From Amycolatopsis methanolica 239 (GTDB lineage: Bacteria > Actinomycetota > Actinomycetes > Mycobacteriales > Pseudonocardiaceae): a stretch of DNA of 64,000 nt. How positions within the stretch are numbered: the stretch's first letter is position 1; each line of letters starts with the position of its first letter. Location: positions 1,054,001-1,118,000 of the forward strand of contig NZ_CP009110.1 in the NCBI RefSeq assembly GCF_000739085.1. The letters run 5' to 3'. The position numbers were made by a program, and so were the translations under genes. Shown here piece by piece: positions 33,558 to 41,952 of this stretch. The notes under the pieces were generated by a model. It saw only the letters and a program-made list of their open reading frames with translations, had not been told where the DNA came from and ran no database searches.

Positions 33558-33928
33558 GCGACTGGACCGACGAGGAACGCGACCTGGCGCGCCGCGTGCG
33601 CGACGGCCACGCGGTGGTCGTCAACGTGCGGAAATCGGGCCCGCACAAGCACCTCGTACCGTGGCTGGTGGAGCACGACCTGATCACCTACATCGGGCAC
33701 AGGGGCAACCGGCACTCCTGGCCGGAGTCCGACTTCGCGAACCCGTTCGTCAAGGAGGGCAAGACCGACCGCGCCGCCATGGTTCGCCACTACCGCGAGT
33801 ACCTGGACGGGCGACCGGACCTGCTGGCCCGGCTGGACGAACTGTCCGGCCGGGTGTTGGGCTGCTGGTGCGCGCCGGAACCCTGCCACGGCGACGTCCT
33901 GCTGGAACACCTCGAAGGAGACCGATGA
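33554..33928 (+). CDS. DUF4326-type small protein
   Basis: A 124-residue protein with 'VVNVRKSGPHKHLVPWLVEHDLITYIGHRGNRHSWPESDFANPF' type N-terminus, 'MVRHYREYLDGRPDLLARLDEL' helix and the C-terminal motif 'GRVLGCWCAPEPCHGDVLLEHL', with three Cys and a His (C-W-C-x4-C-H-G-D). This is the DUF4326 pattern, found in phage and bacterial proteins; the Cys/His cluster may bind a metal. Function is not known. It overlaps both the RNB gene (ATGA, 33554-33557) and the next gene (33925-33928), so the three are coupled. Confidence 0.85.
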   Translation: MSDWTDEERDLARRVRDGHAVVVNVRKSGPHKHLVPWLVEHDLITYIGHRGNRHSWPESDFANPFVKEGKTDRAAMVRHYREYLDGRPDLLARLDELSGRVLGCWCAPEPCHGDVLLEHLEGDR

Positions 33929-34695
33929 CGCTGTTCGACGACCTCGGGGAGGACGTGCCGCTGCGTGGCACGCCCCAGCGCGTGGTCTCGCTGGTCCCGG
34001 CGCTGACGGAAGCGGTCGAGGCGACCGTGCCGGGCCGCATCGCCGGCGCCACCGACTACTGCACCCATCCGGACAGCCTCCAGGTCTCCCGGGTGGGCGG
34101 CTCGAAGTACCCGAAGGTCGACGACGTCCTCGCGCTGCGCCCGGACCTGGTGCTCGCCAACTCCGAGGAGAACCGCCCTGAGGACGTGGAACGCCTGCGT
34201 GCCAACGGGGTTCCGGTGTGGGTGATGGAGGCGCCGGCGACCGTTCCGCACGCGCTGGCGTCGCTGCGCCGCCTGCTGACCCAGGCGTTCGAAGTGTCCG
34301 AACCGGACTGGCTGGTGACCGCCGAGGAGCTGTGGCGGGAGGCGGCGCCCGAGCGCGTGCGGGCCGTGATCCCGGTGTGGCGCAAGCCGTGGATCGTGCT
34401 CGGCCGGGACACGTTCGGCGGCGACGTGCTGCACCGCCTCGGCGTCGCCAACGTCTACGCCGACCACGAAGACCGGTACCCGCGCCCGAAGATCGACGAG
34501 CTGCGGGCGCGGTTCGCCGACGGCGCGGACCTGCTGGTGCTGCCGGACGAGCCGTACCTGTTCACCGACATCGACGGCCCCGAGGCGTTCCCGGACGTGC
34601 CGTACGTGCTGGTCTCCGGTCGTTACCTGACCTGGTACGGACCGTCCCTCGTGGACGCCCATCGCGAGCTGTCGGTGGCGTTCAGCGCCTGGTGA
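33925..34695 (+). CDS. Cytosolic BtuF-like helical-backbone metal/cobalamin receptor
   Basis: A 256-residue protein of the TroA/BtuF fold: N-terminal lobe 'RVVSLVPALTEAVEATVPGRIAGATDYCTHP', a long backbone helix ('PHALASLRRLLTQAFEV') and C-terminal lobe 'WIVLGRDTFGGDVLHRLGVANVYAD'. Such proteins normally deliver vitamin B12 or metal chelates to ABC importers, but this one has no signal peptide or lipobox and no ABC permease or ATPase beside it. It starts with an ATGA overlap to the DUF4326 gene. A cytosolic corrinoid-binding role is plausible; not proven. Its 3' end overlaps the convergent Cache gene by 14 bp. Confidence 0.82.
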   Translation: MTLFDDLGEDVPLRGTPQRVVSLVPALTEAVEATVPGRIAGATDYCTHPDSLQVSRVGGSKYPKVDDVLALRPDLVLANSEENRPEDVERLRANGVPVWVMEAPATVPHALASLRRLLTQAFEVSEPDWLVTAEELWREAAPERVRAVIPVWRKPWIVLGRDTFGGDVLHRLGVANVYADHEDRYPRPKIDELRARFADGADLLVLPDEPYLFTDIDGPEAFPDVPYVLVSGRYLTWYGPSLVDAHRELSVAFSAW

Positions 34696-35410
34696 CCAGC
34701 AGCGCGATCGGCGCGTCACCGCAGCGGAGCAGCACCGTGTCCGCGTCGCGCACCGGCTGCGCGCCGCCGTTCCACCAGGACGCGATGTCCGGATCCCGCA
34801 CCAGCGAACCGGTCGCCTGACGGGCGGTGTTGGCGGCGATCACGCGGCCCTGCGCGTTGATCACCGCCGCCCGTCCGTCGACGCGCCGCAGCTTCGGCAG
34901 CAGCAGCCGCTCGAACTCGTGCACGAACACGTCCGCGCCGACGACCCCGGCGAACGCGCCGTCGCGCAGCACCGGGACGGTGAAGGTCAGCGTGTACTCG
35001 TCGGTGCACAGGTAGTCGACGTACGGCCCGGTGATGTGGCGGCGACCGGAATCCCGCGGCACGGTGAACCACGACTGCCGCGTGTAGTCCAGGAAGTGGT
35101 CGCTGGCCGGGTCGAGGCTGATGAACAGCTGCGCGGGCGGCCCGCCCGGCGTGCAGGTCCACCATTCGAACCCGAAGCGCTGGTCGGCGAGCGCGTCCGG
35201 GGCGGCGATGAAACCGGCGCCGACCACCCGTTCCCCCAGCGCCGCGAGCACGTCGGGGCGCAGCGCGTCCAGGTCGGCGGCGCGGACCGGGCCCGGTCTG
35301 CCGAGGATCGCGGTGGCCGCGGCGACGGCGGGCGCCAGCCGCCCGAAGACGCCCTCGACGATGCCGGACACCTCTTCGGCGATGTCTTCGCCGGCCAGCG
35401 TGTCGTTCAC
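34682..35410 (-). CDS. Stand-alone soluble Cache-domain sensor protein
   Basis: A 242-residue protein with a single Cache-like sensing domain: N-terminal helix (about 10-40), then 'DALADQRFGFEWWTCTPGG', 'YVDYLCTDEYTLTFTVPVLRDGAFAGVVGADVFVHEFERLLLP' (typical PDC/Cache strands) and 'AAVINAQGRVIAANT'. Unlike most Cache proteins there are no TM helices and no kinase, GGDEF or chemotaxis output domain. GTG start at 35410. It lies next to (34 bp downstream of) the GntR regulator and faces the polyamine-type transport genes, so it may bind the same small amine or amino acid and act with the regulator (inference). Confidence 0.78.
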   Translation of the reverse strand: MNDTLAGEDIAEEVSGIVEGVFGRLAPAVAAATAILGRPGPVRAADLDALRPDVLAALGERVVGAGFIAAPDALADQRFGFEWWTCTPGGPPAQLFISLDPASDHFLDYTRQSWFTVPRDSGRRHITGPYVDYLCTDEYTLTFTVPVLRDGAFAGVVGADVFVHEFERLLLPKLRRVDGRAAVINAQGRVIAANTARQATGSLVRDPDIASWWNGGAQPVRDADTVLLRCGDAPIALLVTRR

Positions 35411-35444
35411 GATGCCGCCCCTGGTGTAGTCGAGGTGTCGAAGC

Positions 35445-36188
35445 TTAGGACCCGAGTAGGTCAAGATGCACCTCACCCAATCGGTCGATGGTGTCCAGGA
35501 TGTGCTGCTCGGTCAGCTTGCGGGCGAGTTCGCCGTCGGCCTGGGCGATCGCCGCGGCGATCGCCCGGTGCTCGGTGCACGCTGTCACCGGATCGTGGTG
35601 TCCGAGCGGCAGCCACAGCAGCGCGCCTTGTTCGCTCTGCAACCGGATCTCCTGGTGCGTGAGGCGCGGGGACTGGGACGCGGCGGCGACCTCCAGGTGG
35701 AACTGCCGCTCGGCGCGGGCGGCGGCGGTGCCGGCCGCGCCGTCCATGTCCTCCGCGGCGAGCTGGAGGCGGGCGATGTCCTCGGTGGAGCTGCGCTCGG
35801 CCGCCAGCCGGGCCGCGGCGCCCGCGATCGCCACGTAGTCGTCGCCGATGTCCCGCAGCTCGCTGAGCGAGACCTCGCGCAGGCGCGCCCGCCACGTCTC
35901 GTCGTTCTCCTCCGGCGGCGCGCAGACGAAGCTGCCGCCGCCGCGGCCTCTCTTCGTCTGCACCAGACCCTGCTGCCGCAGGGCCACCAGCGCCTCCCGC
36001 ACGGTCACGGTCGACACCCCGAACTGCTCGGCGAGCTCGGCCTCGCTCGGCAGTTGCTCCTGGTCGGCGAGGACACCCAGCGTGATCGCGTCCACCAGCC
36101 GCCGGGCGACGAGCTTGGCCCGCCCGGTCTGGTCCAGGGGCGCGAACAGGACTGATCGCGCGCTGGGGGACGTCAACGGCCTTCGCAT
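35445..36188 (-). CDS. GntR/FadR-family regulator of the polyamine-type module
   Basis: A 247-residue regulator starting at ATG 36188 with a strong SD (AAGGAG) upstream. N-terminal winged helix (residues ~20-90: 'LPSEAELAEQFGVSTVTVREALVALRQQGLVQTKRGRGGGSFV' pattern) and C-terminal FCD helical domain (~105-240) with His/Asp/Glu ligand positions ('ERQFHLEVAAASQSPRLT', 'EHRAIAAAIAQADGELA'). It is divergent from the aldehyde dehydrogenase and ABC operon, with an AT-rich patch between (36229-36265) that is the likely operator. Longer continuation of the same open frame upstream is antisense to the dehydrogenase gene and is not coding. Confidence 0.88.
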   Translation of the reverse strand: MRRPLTSPSARSVLFAPLDQTGRAKLVARRLVDAITLGVLADQEQLPSEAELAEQFGVSTVTVREALVALRQQGLVQTKRGRGGGSFVCAPPEENDETWRARLREVSLSELRDIGDDYVAIAGAAARLAAERSSTEDIARLQLAAEDMDGAAGTAAARAERQFHLEVAAASQSPRLTHQEIRLQSEQGALLWLPLGHHDPVTACTEHRAIAAAIAQADGELARKLTEQHILDTIDRLGEVHLDLLGS

Positions 36189-36228
36189 CGGGCTCCTTCT
36201 TTCGGGTACCGCCGCGAACAATCCTGCC

Positions 36229-36265
36229 TCAAAGACTTGTCCTATGAAATATGGTCTTATATGTT
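36229..36265. promoter_or_regulatory. AT-rich operator/promoter between GntR gene and dehydrogenase operon
   Basis: A short AT-rich island in GC-rich DNA between divergent genes. It contains the arms AAGAC (36232-36236) and GTCTT (36254-36258), and a repeated GTCYTAT element (gtcctat at ~36239, gtcttat at ~36254). These are candidate half-sites for the adjacent FadR-type regulator. Confidence 0.45.
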
Positions 36266-36320
36266 TTCCGGCCATCGGGGTACCGACCCGCACCGTCCCC
36301 GCTGAGCCAGGAGCCTGCCC

Positions 36321-37742
36321 GTGCACCAGCTGAAGCACTTCATCGACGGCGAACCCGCGGATTCCGCGGACGGCGCCGTCGCCGAGATCATCGATCCGGT
36401 CACCGGACGGCCGTACTGCACCGCGCCGGTCGGCGGCGCGCAGGACGTGGACCGCGCCCTGCGCGCGGCGGCCCGGGCCTTCGAGCAGTGGCGCGAGACC
36501 ACGCCCGGCGATCGCCAGCTCGCGTTGCTGAAGATCGCCGACGCGGTCGAGAGCCATGCCGAGGAGATCGTCCGCGTCGAGTCGGCGAACACCGGCAAGC
36601 CGCTGGCCGTGACCACGGCCGAGGAGATCCCGATGATCACCGACCAGCTGCGGTTCTTCGCTGGCGTCGCCCGCGCGCTCGAAGGCCGTGCCGCGGGGGA
36701 GTACCTGACCGGGCACACGTCGTACGTCCGGCGCGAGCCGATCGGCGTGTGCGCGCAGGTCACGCCGTGGAACTACCCGCTGCTGATGGCGATCTGGAAG
36801 ATCGCGCCCGCGCTGGCCGCCGGGAACACGGTGGTGCTCAAGCCGTCCGACACGACCCCGGCGTCCACTGTGCTCCTCGCCGAGATCGCGGCGGAGTTCC
36901 TGCCGCCGGGCGTGCTCAACGTGGTGTGCGGGGACCGGGCGACCGGCCGGGCGCTGGTGGAGCACGACATCCCGGCGATGGTGTCGATCACCGGCTCGGT
37001 CCGGGCAGGCATCGAGGTCGCCGGTTCGGCGGCCGCCGATCTCAAGCGCGTGCACCTGGAACTGGGCGGCAAGGCGCCGGTGATCGTCTTCCCGGACGCC
37101 GACATCGACAACGCGGCCGAAACCATCGCGGGCGCCGGCTTCTTCAACGCGGGCCAGGACTGTACGGCCGCCACCCGCGTGCTGGTCCACGATGACGTGC
37201 ACGACGAGTTCGTGGCCGCCCTGACCCGGCACGCGGAGGCGACGAAAACCGGTCTGCCGGACGACCCGGACGTGCTCTACGGGCCGCTCAACAGCTCTGC
37301 GCACCTCGCGAAGGTCGCCGGGTTCATCGAGCGGCTGCCCGCGCACGCGACCGTCCACACCGGCGGCAAGCGCGCCCGCGACGAGGGTTTCTTCTTCGAA
37401 CCCACCGTGGTCTCCGGCGTCCGGCAGGACGACGAGATCTCGCAGAACGAGGTGTTCGGCCCGGTCATCACGGTGCAGCGGTTCAGCGGCGACGACGACG
37501 CGCTGGCCGCCGCCAACGGCGTCGAGTACGGGCTCGCCTCGTCGATCTGGACCGCCGACCACCGCCGCGCGATGCGCCTGTCCGCGAAGCTCGACTTCGG
37601 CTGCGTGTGGATCAACACGCACATCCCGCTCGTGGCCGAGATGCCACATGGCGGGTTCAAGAAGTCCGGCTACGGCAAGGACCTCTCGCTGTACGGACTC
37701 GAGGACTACACGCGCGTCAAGCACGTCATGACGGCCTGGTGA
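36321..37742 (+). CDS. Aminobutyraldehyde-type aldehyde dehydrogenase
   Basis: A 473-residue NAD(P)+-dependent aldehyde dehydrogenase. Catalytic Cys281 ('GQDCTAATR'), general base Glu247 ('LELGGKAP'), oxyanion Asn151 ('TPWNYP') and coenzyme-binding 'GSVRAG' are present. Among ALDHs it most resembles gamma-aminobutyraldehyde dehydrogenases (PatD/YdcW-type), which oxidise the aldehyde made from putrescine. The coupling with a PotABCD-like importer supports polyamine breakdown. Starts at GTG 36321; the next gene starts within its stop (GTGA). Divergent GntR regulator probably controls it. Confidence 0.88.
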   Translation: MHQLKHFIDGEPADSADGAVAEIIDPVTGRPYCTAPVGGAQDVDRALRAAARAFEQWRETTPGDRQLALLKIADAVESHAEEIVRVESANTGKPLAVTTAEEIPMITDQLRFFAGVARALEGRAAGEYLTGHTSYVRREPIGVCAQVTPWNYPLLMAIWKIAPALAAGNTVVLKPSDTTPASTVLLAEIAAEFLPPGVLNVVCGDRATGRALVEHDIPAMVSITGSVRAGIEVAGSAAADLKRVHLELGGKAPVIVFPDADIDNAAETIAGAGFFNAGQDCTAATRVLVHDDVHDEFVAALTRHAEATKTGLPDDPDVLYGPLNSSAHLAKVAGFIERLPAHATVHTGGKRARDEGFFFEPTVVSGVRQDDEISQNEVFGPVITVQRFSGDDDALAAANGVEYGLASSIWTADHRRAMRLSAKLDFGCVWINTHIPLVAEMPHGGFKKSGYGKDLSLYGLEDYTRVKHVMTAW

Positions 37743-38818
37743 TCGATATGTCGCCCAACCAAGCTCCCGCACTGGCCGAAAAGACCGCCCCGGCGGAGAC
37801 CACGAGCGCGATCCGGCTGCGTGGACTGCGCAAGGAGTTCGGCTCCGTGGTCGCCGTCGAGGGCGTCGACCTGGACATCGCGCAGGGCGAGTTCTTCTCG
37901 ATGCTCGGCCCGTCCGGCTCGGGCAAGACGACCGTGTTGCGCATGATCGCCGGGTTCGAGCTGCCCACGTCCGGGACGGTCGAACTGGCCGGCCGCGACG
38001 TCACCCGGCTGGCGCCGTTCGAGCGGGACGTCAACACCGTGTTCCAGGACTACGCGCTGTTCCCGCACATGACGGTGCAGGAGAACGTCGAGTACGGGTT
38101 GCGGGTCAAGAAGGTGCCCCGCGCGCAGCGCCGCGAACGAGCCCGCGAGGCGCTGCGGACCGTCCACTTGGAAGGGTTCGAGGGCCGCAAACCCACGCAG
38201 CTCTCCGGCGGTCAGCGGCAACGCGTCGCGCTGGCCCGCGCGCTCGTCAATCGCCCCAAGGTGCTGCTGCTCGACGAACCCCTCGGCGCGCTGGACCTGA
38301 AACTGCGGCACGCCATGCAGACCGAGCTGAAGCAGATCCAGCGCGACGTCGGCATCACGTTCATCTTCGTGACGCACGACCAGGACGAAGCGCTGACGAT
38401 GAGTGACCGGATCGCCGTGTTCAACACCGGCGGGATCGAACAGGTCGGCACCCCGAGCGAGGTGTACGAGGAGCCGGCCACCGCGTTCGTCGCCGGGTTC
38501 GTCGGCACGTCGAACCTGCTCTCCGGCGACAGTGCCGAGGCGGTCCTCGGCACACGTGGCGTGTTCAGCATCCGGCCGGAGAAGATCCGCATCGACGCCG
38601 ACCTGTCGCAACCGGCCGCCGTCGGCGAAATCTCCGCGACGGGCACGGTGACCAGCACCTCCTACGCCGGCGCCACCGTCCGCTACGTGGTGGCGCTCGA
38701 CGTCGGCGGGCAGCTCTCGGTGGTCCGGCAGAACGCCGGCGCACCCCTCGAACTTGCCGACAACCGAGTCCGCCTGTGTTGGCGGCAAGAGCACAACTTC
38801 CGCATCAAAGACACATGA
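37739..38818 (+). CDS. Polyamine-type ABC transporter ATP-binding protein (PotA-like)
   Basis: A 359-residue ATPase (356 if ATG 37748 is used). Walker A 'GPSGSGKTT' at about 57-65, Q-loop '[11 protein letters not shown]', signature 'LSGGQ' at ~155, Walker B '[12 protein letters not shown]' at ~175 and H-loop 'FVTHDQDEA'. A C-terminal TOBE-like domain (~275-355) is typical of PotA/FbpC-type spermidine/putrescine importers. The GTG at 37739 overlaps the dehydrogenase stop by 4 bp, which favours coupling. The permeases and binding protein follow after an odd 195-bp insertion-like gap. Confidence 0.9.
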   Translation: MIDMSPNQAPALAEKTAPAETTSAIRLRGLRKEFGSVVAVEGVDLDIAQGEFFSMLGPSGSGKTTVLRMIAGFELPTSGTVELAGRDVTRLAPFERDVNTVFQDYALFPHMTVQENVEYGLRVKKVPRAQRRERAREALRTVHLEGFEGRKPTQLSGGQRQRVALARALVNRPKVLLLDEPLGALDLKLRHAMQTELKQIQRDVGITFIFVTHDQDEALTMSDRIAVFNTGGIEQVGTPSEVYEEPATAFVAGFVGTSNLLSGDSAEAVLGTRGVFSIRPEKIRIDADLSQPAAVGEISATGTVTSTSYAGATVRYVVALDVGGQLSVVRQNAGAPLELADNRVRLCWRQEHNFRIKDT

Positions 38819-39013
38819 GCAGGGGCCTGCGTGGCGGTGCGGGTAGCGGAACCTCAGACGGCCTCTCGCTGTGGGATCGCCTCCTCATGAATCCCCGCCC
38901 GTCACCCACCACCACCCTCAACGGACGCGCTTCGCGCGGCAGATCCGACTCGAAACCCGCGGCGGCGCAAGTTGCCTGCGCTGCCGTCAGAACAAACCGA
39001 AGGAGCCATCCAG
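38819..39013 (+). other. 195-bp gap inside the ABC operon with interposed-looking sequence
   Basis: No gene fits here. The first ~105 bp (38822-38925) differ in texture from the neighbours, and include 'gcggtgcgggtagcggaacc' and 'ctcgctgtgggatcg'. They interrupt an operon whose other junctions are 1-10 bp. It could be a dispersed repeat or a regulatory leader for the binding protein. The end holds the SD (aaggag, ~39000) of the next gene. Confidence 0.4.
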
Positions 39014-40225
39014 ATGCGCAACAGCCGGACCCTGCGCTTGATCGCGGGGCTGATGTGTGCGGGGACCGCGGTCGCGGCCTGCGGCACGTCGAGCACTTCG
39101 TCCAGCTCGTCCAGCGCGGGCGGGCAGGGCTTCACCCCGCCCAAGCTCGAAGCCCTGTCCCAGCTCGGTCAGCCCGAGGGCGCGCTGAACATCCTGGCCT
39201 GGCCCGGTTACGCGGAAAACGGGTCCAACGACCCCAACGTCGACTGGGTGACCCCGTTCGAGCAGGCAACCGGGTGCAAGGTCAACGTCAAGACCTTCGG
39301 CACCTCCGACGAGGCCGTCAGCCTCATGAAGACCGGCCAGTACGACGTCATTTCCGCCTCGGGTGACGCCTCGCTGCGGCTCATCGCCGCCGGCGACACC
39401 GAACCGGTCAACACCAGCCTCATCCCGAACTACGCCGACGTTTTCGACTTCCTCAAGAACAAGCCGTGGAACAGCGTGAACAACGTCTCCTACGGCGTGC
39501 CGCACGGCTGGGGCGCCAACGTCCTGACCTACCGCACCGACCAGGTCAGCCCGGCGCCGACGTCGTGGTCGGCGGTGTTCGACGCGAACTCCCCGTACAA
39601 GGGCAAGGTCACCGCGTACGACTCGCCGATCTACATCGCCGACGCCGCGCTGTACCTGATGAAGACCAAGCCGGAGCTGGGCATCAAGAACCCCTACGCC
39701 CTGGACGACAAGCAGTTCCAGGCCGCCGTCGACCTGCTCAAGCAGCAGCGCCCGCTGGTGTCGGAGTACTGGTCGGACTACCTCAAGGAAAGCCAGGCGT
39801 TGAAGAACGGGGACGCCGTCATCGGCACCGCGTGGCAGGTGACGGTCAACCTGACCAAGTCCGAGGGCGCGCCGCTGGAGTCCACGCTGCCCGTCGAGGG
39901 CGCCACCGGCTGGTCGGACACCTGGATGGTCGCCACCAAGTCGCCGCACAAGACCTGCGCCTACAAGTGGCTCGACCACATCGTCAGCCCCCAGGCCAAC
40001 GCGAAGGTCGCCGAGTACTTCGGCGAGGCCCCGGCCAACCCGAAGGCCTGCGCGCTGACGGCGGACGCCAAGCACTGCGAGACCTACCACGCCGGTGACG
40101 CCGCCTACGCGAGCCAGATCTGGTACTGGACCACGCCGATCGCGCAGTGCATCGACGGCCGCACCGACGTCAAGTGCAAGGACTACGGCGAGTGGACTCG
40201 CGCGTGGACGGAGATCAAGGGCTGA
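39014..40225 (+). CDS. Extracellular solute-binding lipoprotein, PotD-like
   Basis: A 403-residue lipoprotein: N-terminal signal 'MRNSRTLRLIAGLMCAGTAV' and lipobox ending at Cys23 (VAAC), then a Ser-rich linker. The mature part has the two-lobed type II binding-protein fold: 'LNILAWPGYAEN' (PotD-like 'W.Y' opening), 'VSLMKTGQYDVISASGDASLRLIAAGDTEPVN' and 'GVPHGWGANVLTYRTD'. These resemble spermidine/putrescine-binding proteins. Four or more Cys near the C-terminus may form disulfides. Starts at ATG 39014 with SD AAGGAG. It feeds the two permeases that follow. Confidence 0.9.
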   Translation: MRNSRTLRLIAGLMCAGTAVAACGTSSTSSSSSSAGGQGFTPPKLEALSQLGQPEGALNILAWPGYAENGSNDPNVDWVTPFEQATGCKVNVKTFGTSDEAVSLMKTGQYDVISASGDASLRLIAAGDTEPVNTSLIPNYADVFDFLKNKPWNSVNNVSYGVPHGWGANVLTYRTDQVSPAPTSWSAVFDANSPYKGKVTAYDSPIYIADAALYLMKTKPELGIKNPYALDDKQFQAAVDLLKQQRPLVSEYWSDYLKESQALKNGDAVIGTAWQVTVNLTKSEGAPLESTLPVEGATGWSDTWMVATKSPHKTCAYKWLDHIVSPQANAKVAEYFGEAPANPKACALTADAKHCETYHAGDAAYASQIWYWTTPIAQCIDGRTDVKCKDYGEWTRAWTEIKG

Positions 40226-40226
40226 C

Positions 40227-41084
40227 ATGAGCATCGCCGCCAGTGTGTCGGGATTCCTGTACCGCAAACCCAGGTTGCGGCTGGGCATGCTGCTCAGCGC
40301 GCCACTGCTCTGGCTGGGCCTGGCCTACCTCGGCGCACTGGCGGCGTTGTTCGTCACCGCCTTCTGGCACACCGACACCTTCACCGGCCAGGTCGTCACC
40401 GAGTGGTCGCTGGACAACTTCGCGACCCTGTTCACCGACGAGGTCTACCGCACGATCACGTTCCGCACCCTCGGGATCGCGGTGGCGGTGACGGTGATCG
40501 ACGCGGTCATCGCGTTCCCGATGGCCTTCTACATGGCCAAGTTCGCCTCGCCGCGGGCGCAGCGGATCCTGGTGATCGCGGTGATGACGCCGCTGTGGGC
40601 CAGCTACCTCGTCAAGGCGTACTCGTGGCGCGTCATGCTGTCGGGCAACGGGCTCGTCGGGTGGATCTTCGGCGCCACCCCCGGCTACGGCCTGACCGCC
40701 ACCATCCTGACGCTGTCCTACCTGTGGCTGCCGTACATGATCCTACCGATCTACGCGGGACTGGACCGGCTGCCGAACTCGCTCGTCGAGGCGTCGAGCG
40801 ACCTGGGCGGCCGGTCGTGGCGAACGTTCCGCTCGGTGGTGCTGCCGCTGACGTTCCCCGCGATCGTGGCGGGGTCGATCTTCACGTTCTCGCTGACGCT
40901 GGGCGACTACATCACCGTGAAGATCGTCGGTGGCGCCGGACAGATGCTCGGCAACGTCGTCTACGACAACATCGGCGCGGCGAACAACCTCCCGTTCGCG
41001 GCGACGGTCGCGACGGTGCCGGTCGTGATCATGCTTGTCTACCTCGCCGCGGTGCGCCGGACCGGTGCGCTGGACAACCTCTAG
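40227..41084 (+). CDS. ABC transporter permease, PotB-like
   Basis: A 285-residue membrane protein with six TM helices and the BPD_transp EAA loop 'EASSDLGGRSWRTFRSVVLPLTFPAI' (about residues 190-215), where the ATPase docks. It lies 1 bp after the binding-protein stop and 8 bp before the second permease. It matches the PotB/HisM-type first permease of spermidine/putrescine importers. ATG start at 40227. Confidence 0.9.
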   Translation: MSIAASVSGFLYRKPRLRLGMLLSAPLLWLGLAYLGALAALFVTAFWHTDTFTGQVVTEWSLDNFATLFTDEVYRTITFRTLGIAVAVTVIDAVIAFPMAFYMAKFASPRAQRILVIAVMTPLWASYLVKAYSWRVMLSGNGLVGWIFGATPGYGLTATILTLSYLWLPYMILPIYAGLDRLPNSLVEASSDLGGRSWRTFRSVVLPLTFPAIVAGSIFTFSLTLGDYITVKIVGGAGQMLGNVVYDNIGAANNLPFAATVATVPVVIMLVYLAAVRRTGALDNL

Positions 41085-41092
41085 GCGGTCCC

Positions 41093-41899
41093 ATGATGCT
41101 TTCGAAGAAGACCAAGTACGTGCTGCTCGCCGCGCTGGTGCTCGGGCTCGCCGTGATCTACGTGCCGCTGCTGGTGGTGCTGCTGAACTCGGTCAACAGC
41201 GACACCACGTTCGGCTGGCCGCCGTCCGGGTTCACGCTCGAATGGTGGGGTCGCGCGGCGCAGAACGAGGGTGTGCTGCGGGCGTTGTGGACGAGCCTGC
41301 AGGCGGGACTGGCGGCCACCGCGATCGCGCTGGTGCTCGGCATGATGGCCGCGTTCGCGCTGCAGCGGTACCGGTTCTTCGGCAAGGACACGGTGTCGCT
41401 GCTGATCATCCTGCCGATCGCGCTGCCCGGCATCGTCACCGGGATCGCGCTGAACAACGCGTTCCGCACCATCCTGGGCGTCGACCTCGGCCTGTTCACC
41501 GCGATCGTCGCGCACGCCACGTTCTGCATCGTCGTGGTGTTCAACAACGTCGTCGCGCGGCTGCGGCGGATGGGCGGCAACCTCGAAGAGGCGTCGATGG
41601 ACCTCGGGGCCGACGGGATCACCACGTTCCGGCTGGTCACGTTCCCGATGCTGCGGTCGGCGCTGCTCGCGGGCGGGCTGCTGGCGTTCGCGCTGTCGTT
41701 CGACGAGATCATCGTGACCACGTTCACCCTCGGCGCCGGACTGCAGACGCTGCCGATCTGGATCCTGGACAACCTGTTCCGGCCCAACCAGGCGCCGGTG
41801 GTCAACGTGGTCGCCGCGGTGCTGATCGTGGTGTCGACGGTCCCGGTATACCTGGCGCAGCGGCTGTCCGGTGACACGGCCAGCGGCGGGCGGCTGTAG
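41093..41899 (+). CDS. ABC transporter permease, PotC-like
   Basis: A 268-residue permease with six TM helices and EAA loop 'EASMDLGADGITTFRLVTFPMLRSAL' (about residues 163-188). A characteristic 'LSFDEIIVTTF' segment, typical of PotC-type permeases, follows. Last gene of the dehydrogenase-PotABCD-like operon. ATG 41093 (the next codon is also ATG). Together with PotB-like it forms the membrane channel. Confidence 0.9.
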   Translation: MMLSKKTKYVLLAALVLGLAVIYVPLLVVLLNSVNSDTTFGWPPSGFTLEWWGRAAQNEGVLRALWTSLQAGLAATAIALVLGMMAAFALQRYRFFGKDTVSLLIILPIALPGIVTGIALNNAFRTILGVDLGLFTAIVAHATFCIVVVFNNVVARLRRMGGNLEEASMDLGADGITTFRLVTFPMLRSALLAGGLLAFALSFDEIIVTTFTLGAGLQTLPIWILDNLFRPNQAPVVNVVAAVLIVVSTVPVYLAQRLSGDTASGGRL

Positions 41900-41952
41900 G
41901 GCCTCAGGTATTTTCGGCGGACGGTTTCCGGCGGTCGGAAAAGAGGTCCGCG

